Below, in pieces: positions 61,545 to 64,000 of a stretch of 64,000 bases of DNA. A model generated the notes under the pieces. That model made no database searches and was not told the DNA's origin. It saw only the letters and a program-made list of their open reading frames with translations. The DNA is taken from NCBI RefSeq assembly GCF_013778455.1, contig NZ_JACEHE010000005.1, forward strand, positions 62,001 to 126,000. The letters run 5' to 3'. Position 1 is the stretch's first letter, and each line of letters opens with the position of its first letter. The position numbers and the translations under genes are program-made. The stretch is from Streptomyces himalayensis subsp. himalayensis (GTDB taxonomy: Bacteria; Actinomycetota; Actinomycetes; Streptomycetales; Streptomycetaceae).

Positions 61545-61750
61545 CCTCCTCCACACGATGACTCGGGCTGGTCACACATGGGCTTTCTCTCGGACGAAAT
61601 AGCCCCAGTCATGACGACTGGGGAGCGAGTGACCGATCCCCTAGAGCCGCGAGGCGGTAGCGACTGAGCAGCTCAGTCCCCCACGCCCCTTGTGTCTGTG
61701 CGGCAGCTGTTCGAGCAGCACCGCACAAGGGGGCACGTTACCGTATCGCG
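61545..61750 (-). ncRNA. Probable IscB omega-RNA with 5' guide
   Basis: Non-coding bases between ruvX and iscB. Reading the minus strand 5' to 3': a possible 16-base guide (61,750-61,735), then a large hairpin (61,734-61,686: CCCCTT/AAGGGG outer stem, GTGCGG/CCGCAC inner stem, one-sided bulge, apical GCTG/CAGC), then GACTGAG/CTCAGTC (61,662-61,678), a small CCGC-GAG-GCGG (61,647-61,657), a perfect 8-base hairpin CCCCAGTC/GACTGGGG (61,603-61,623) and finally the iscB Shine-Dalgarno (61,545-61,550). The length of about 190 bases plus guide, the first hairpin right after the guide and the end at the SD match the layout known for OgeuIscB. Boundaries are estimates. Confidence 0.72.
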
Positions 61751-61863
61751 ATCAGCTGACTTTCATTTCCAGGGTTCGAACTCCCCGCAAGTCGCATGCA
61801 GGGCTCCCCGCGATGCCTTGTCATTCGCAAGGGCACAGCAATGTCACGCTATGAACCCCCTCG
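61751..61863. other. Spacer between ruvX and the omega-RNA
   Basis: About 113 A/T-richer bases. If the locus arrived by IS200/IS605-type transposition this should be partly host sequence, and should hold the promoter of the omega-RNA/iscB transcript unless they are read from ruvX. It includes a GTTCGAAC palindrome at 61,774-61,781. No gene is seen. Confidence 0.45.
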
Positions 61864-62340
61864 TCAGGCGGTTACTTCAACGCCCTCGCCCGGAGCTTTA
61901 CCTGACGCCCGTTCGGACTCCAGTGCGTTCTGGAGGATGATCACCGCTGCCGCCTGGTCGATCACAGAGCGGCCCTTTTTGGACTTCACTCCCGAGGCGC
62001 GCAACCCCTGACTGGCCGTCACTGTGGTCATCCTCTCATCCACGAGTCTGACCGGAACGGGCGCGATCGCACGGGCGAATTCCTGGGCGAAGGCCCGGAT
62101 CTTGGCCGCGGCCGGGCCCTCGCCCCCGCGCAGGGAGCGGGGCAGGCCCACGACGACCTCGATCGGCTCGTACTCCTCGACGAGCTGCCGCAGCCGCCGG
62201 TGGGCGGCCGGGACGTCGCGTCCCGGCACGGTCTCCACCGGCGTCGCGAGGATCCCGTCGGGGTCGCACGAGGCGACCCCGATACGGGCGTCCCCGACGT
62301 CGATCGCGAGGCGACGGCCGCGGCGCATGGCCGTCGTCAC
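61864..62340 (-). CDS. ruvX: Putative pre-16S rRNA nuclease / Holliday junction resolvase-like protein
   Basis: RuvX/YqgF has an RNase H-like fold and is linked to 16S rRNA 5' maturation. The 158-residue protein shows [20 protein letters not shown] with the catalytic Asp, [18 protein letters not shown] and [20 protein letters not shown], including the DER motif. The GTG at 62,340 overlaps the alaS stop (GTGA). Normally mltG follows directly in Streptomyces as I recall; here an IscB unit of about 2 kb intervenes. Confidence 0.94.
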   Translation of the reverse strand: MTTAMRRGRRLAIDVGDARIGVASCDPDGILATPVETVPGRDVPAAHRRLRQLVEEYEPIEVVVGLPRSLRGGEGPAAAKIRAFAQEFARAIAPVPVRLVDERMTTVTASQGLRASGVKSKKGRSVIDQAAAVIILQNALESERASGKAPGEGVEVTA

Positions 62341-64000
62341 GCGGTCTCAGCGACGAGGCGTTCGACGGCGGCGACGGCCTCGCCGATGGCGGCCGGGTTC
62401 TGACCGCCGCCCTGGGCGACGTCCGGCTTGCCGCCGCCACCGCCGCCGAGGGTCTTGGCGGCGGTACGGACCAGCTCGCCGGCCTTGAGGCCGCGCTCGC
62501 GGGCGGCCTCGTTGGTGGCGATGACCGTCAGCGGCTTGCCGTTCACCGTCGTGAACAGAGCAACGACGGCCGGGCGGTCGCCCTGGATGCGGCCGCGCAC
62601 GTCGAGGACCAGCTTGCGCAGGTCGTCGGCAGTCGTGCCGTCCGGGACCTGGCCGGTCACGAGGGCCACACCACGTACGTCCTGGGCGCCCTGGGCGAGA
62701 CCGGCGGCGGCCTGGAGGACCTTCTCCGCGCGGAACTTCTCGATCTCCTTCTCGGCGTCCTTCAGCTTGCCGAGCATGGCGGCGATCTTCTCGGGGAGCT
62801 CCTCGGGCCGGCCCTTGACCAGCTCCTGGAGCTGGGCGACGACCGTGTGCTCGCGGGCGAGGAAGTTGTAGGCGTCCACGCCGACGAGGGCCTCGATACG
62901 GCGCACGCCCGAGCCGATCGACGACTCGCCGAGCAGCTTCACCAGACCGAGCTGGGCGGTGTTGTGGACGTGCGTGCCGCCGCAGAGCTCCTTGGAGAAG
63001 TCGCCGATGGTGACGACGCGCACGCGCTCGCCGTACTTCTCGCCGAACTCGGCGATGGCGCCCTGCTTCTTGGCCTCGTCGATGCTCATCACATCGGCCC
63101 GGACGTCCAGGTCGCGGGCGAGCACCTCGTTGATCTTCTGCTCGACGTCGGTCATCACGGCCGTGGGTACGGCTGACGGGGAGCCGAAGTCGAAGCGGAA
63201 GCGGCCGGGCTGGTTCTCGGAACCGGCCTGGGCGGCCGTCGGGCCGAGGGCGTCGCGCAGCGCCTGGTGGGTGAGGTGCGTGGCGGAGTGGGCGCGGGCG
63301 ATGGCCTTGCGGCGGCGGGTGTCGATGGTGGCGTGGGCCGTGGCGCCGACGGTCACCTCGCCGACCTGGACGACGCCCTTGTGGACGTAGACGCCCGGGA
63401 CCGGCTTCTGGCAGTCGCGGACCTCGATGACGGCACCGGTGTCGATCTTGATCCGGCCGGTGTCGCCGATCTGCCCGCCGCCCTCGGCGTAGAACGGGGT
63501 GCGGTCGAGGACGATCTCGACCTCGTCGCCCTCGGTGGCGGCGGGCGAGGAGACGCCGTCGACGAGGATGCCGACGACCCTGGACTCGCCCTCGGTGTCG
63601 CTGTAGCCGATGAAGTCGGTCTCGCCGGAGGCGTCGGCGATCTCGCGGTAGGCGCCGAGGTCGGCGTGGCCGGTCTTCTTGGCCTGGGCGTCGGCCTTGG
63701 CGCGCTCCCGCTGCTCCTTCATCAGGCGGCGGAAGCCGTCCTCGTCCACGGAGAGGCCCTGCTCGGCGGCCATCTCGAGGGTGAGGTCGATCGGGAAGCC
63801 CCAGGTGTCGTGGAGCAGGAAGGCCTTGTCGCCGGGCAGCACGGCGGAGCCGGCGGCCTTGGCCTCGGTCACCGCGGTGTCGAGAACGTTGGTGCCGGCC
63901 TTCAGCGTCTTGAGGAAGCGCTCCTCCTCGGCGAGGGCGACGCTCTCGATGCGCTTGCGGTCGGTGATGAGCTCCGGGTACTGCTCGCCCATCGTCTTGA
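62337..64000 (-). CDS. alaS: Alanyl-tRNA synthetase, 3' part (continues beyond the window)
   Basis: About 554 codons of the C-terminal part are visible; the frame stays open to base 64,000, so the N-terminal aminoacylation core is mostly outside. The editing domain has [20 protein letters not shown] (HxxxH) and [20 protein letters not shown] (CxxxH). A coiled-coil ([20 protein letters not shown]) and the DHHA1 domain with [20 protein letters not shown] follow. It is coupled to ruvX by a four-base overlap. Confidence 0.96.
   Translation of the reverse strand, partial: KTMGEQYPELITDRKRIESVALAEEERFLKTLKAGTNVLDTAVTEAKAAGSAVLPGDKAFLLHDTWGFPIDLTLEMAAEQGLSVDEDGFRRLMKEQRERAKADAQAKKTGHADLGAYREIADASGETDFIGYSDTEGESRVVGILVDGVSSPAATEGDEVEIVLDRTPFYAEGGGQIGDTGRIKIDTGAVIEVRDCQKPVPGVYVHKGVVQVGEVTVGATAHATIDTRRRKAIARAHSATHLTHQALRDALGPTAAQAGSENQPGRFRFDFGSPSAVPTAVMTDVEQKINEVLARDLDVRADVMSIDEAKKQGAIAEFGEKYGERVRVVTIGDFSKELCGGTHVHNTAQLGLVKLLGESSIGSGVRRIEALVGVDAYNFLAREHTVVAQLQELVKGRPEELPEKIAAMLGKLKDAEKEIEKFRAEKVLQAAAGLAQGAQDVRGVALVTGQVPDGTTADDLRKLVLDVRGRIQGDRPAVVALFTTVNGKPLTVIATNEAARERGLKAGELVRTAAKTLGGGGGGKPDVAQGGGQNPAAIGEAVAAVERLVAETA

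Noticed and set aside
61768..61800. tRNA T-arm-like string (GGGTTCGAACTCCCC) that might mark a tRNA gene or tRNA-derived attachment site
   Set aside because: The five-base T stem does not pair cleanly on either strand and no acceptor, D or anticodon arm is present at the right distance; the GTTCGAAC palindrome alone explains the resemblance.

Overview
This is a high-GC actinobacterial chromosome segment. The gene content and order (hisG/hisE next to a rib operon, metK-coaBC-rpoZ-gmk-mihF, the pyr operon ending at pyrR, then bldD, nusB, efp, the aro operon, mltG, ruvX and alaS) together with GTG starts, ATGA overlaps and GC-rich third positions point to a Streptomyces core region. Most genes are on the minus strand. 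Names rest on motifs and recalled family sequences; no database search was possible.

Layout. 0-4 kb: the 3' part of an AAA+ ATPase gene and two convergent CNNM/CorC-like membrane proteins. 4.2-10.5 kb: PH-like protein, hisG, hisE and a riboflavin operon (ribD-ribE-ribM-ribBA-ribH) behind an FMN riboswitch. 10.5-18.6 kb: an ECF sigma-factor pseudogene, a ROK regulator divergent from an MFS transporter, a uracil permease, a membrane-anchored GH6 protein, a DUF5995-like protein and an LLM-family oxidoreductase. 18.7-23.8 kb: a probable L-lysine to 5-aminovalerate module (davB, davA), an MFS transporter, a 206-bp MITE-like element and an Lrp/AsnC regulator whose stop codon lies in the element's insertion site. 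23.9-31.2 kb: guaB1, barstar-like protein, SorC/DeoR-type regulator, rpe, rsmB, fmt and a helix-turn-helix protein. 31.7-38.4 kb: priA (no recognisable ATPase motifs), metK, coaBC, rpoZ, gmk and mihF. 38.4-39.2 kb: a repeat-rich gene-free gap. 39.2-49.3 kb: the pyrimidine operon pyrR-pyrB-pyrC-(PH-like)-carA-carB-pyrD-pyrF with a PyrR-binding loop in its leader. 49.5-52.5 kb: bldD, nusB, efp and an aminopeptidase P homologue with altered metal ligands. 52.6-58.2 kb: a P-loop protein with a long proline-rich N-terminus and aroB/K/C/E. 58.2-64 kb: mltG, an IscB RNA-guided nuclease gene with a probable omega-RNA, ruvX and the 3' part of alaS.

The most interesting locus is 59,854-61,750. It encodes an intact-looking IscB (PLMP, RuvC-I, bridge helix, RuvC-II, HNH, RuvC-III) preceded by about 200 structured non-coding bases laid out like known IscB omega-RNAs: a large hairpin just after a possible 5' guide, further hairpins, and an end at the iscB Shine-Dalgarno. 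No tnpA is nearby. The unit sits between ruvX and mltG, and the iscB stop codon overlaps the mltG start codon, so the nuclease gene is embedded in an essential-gene operon. The locus is more A/T-rich than its neighbours, which suggests transfer.
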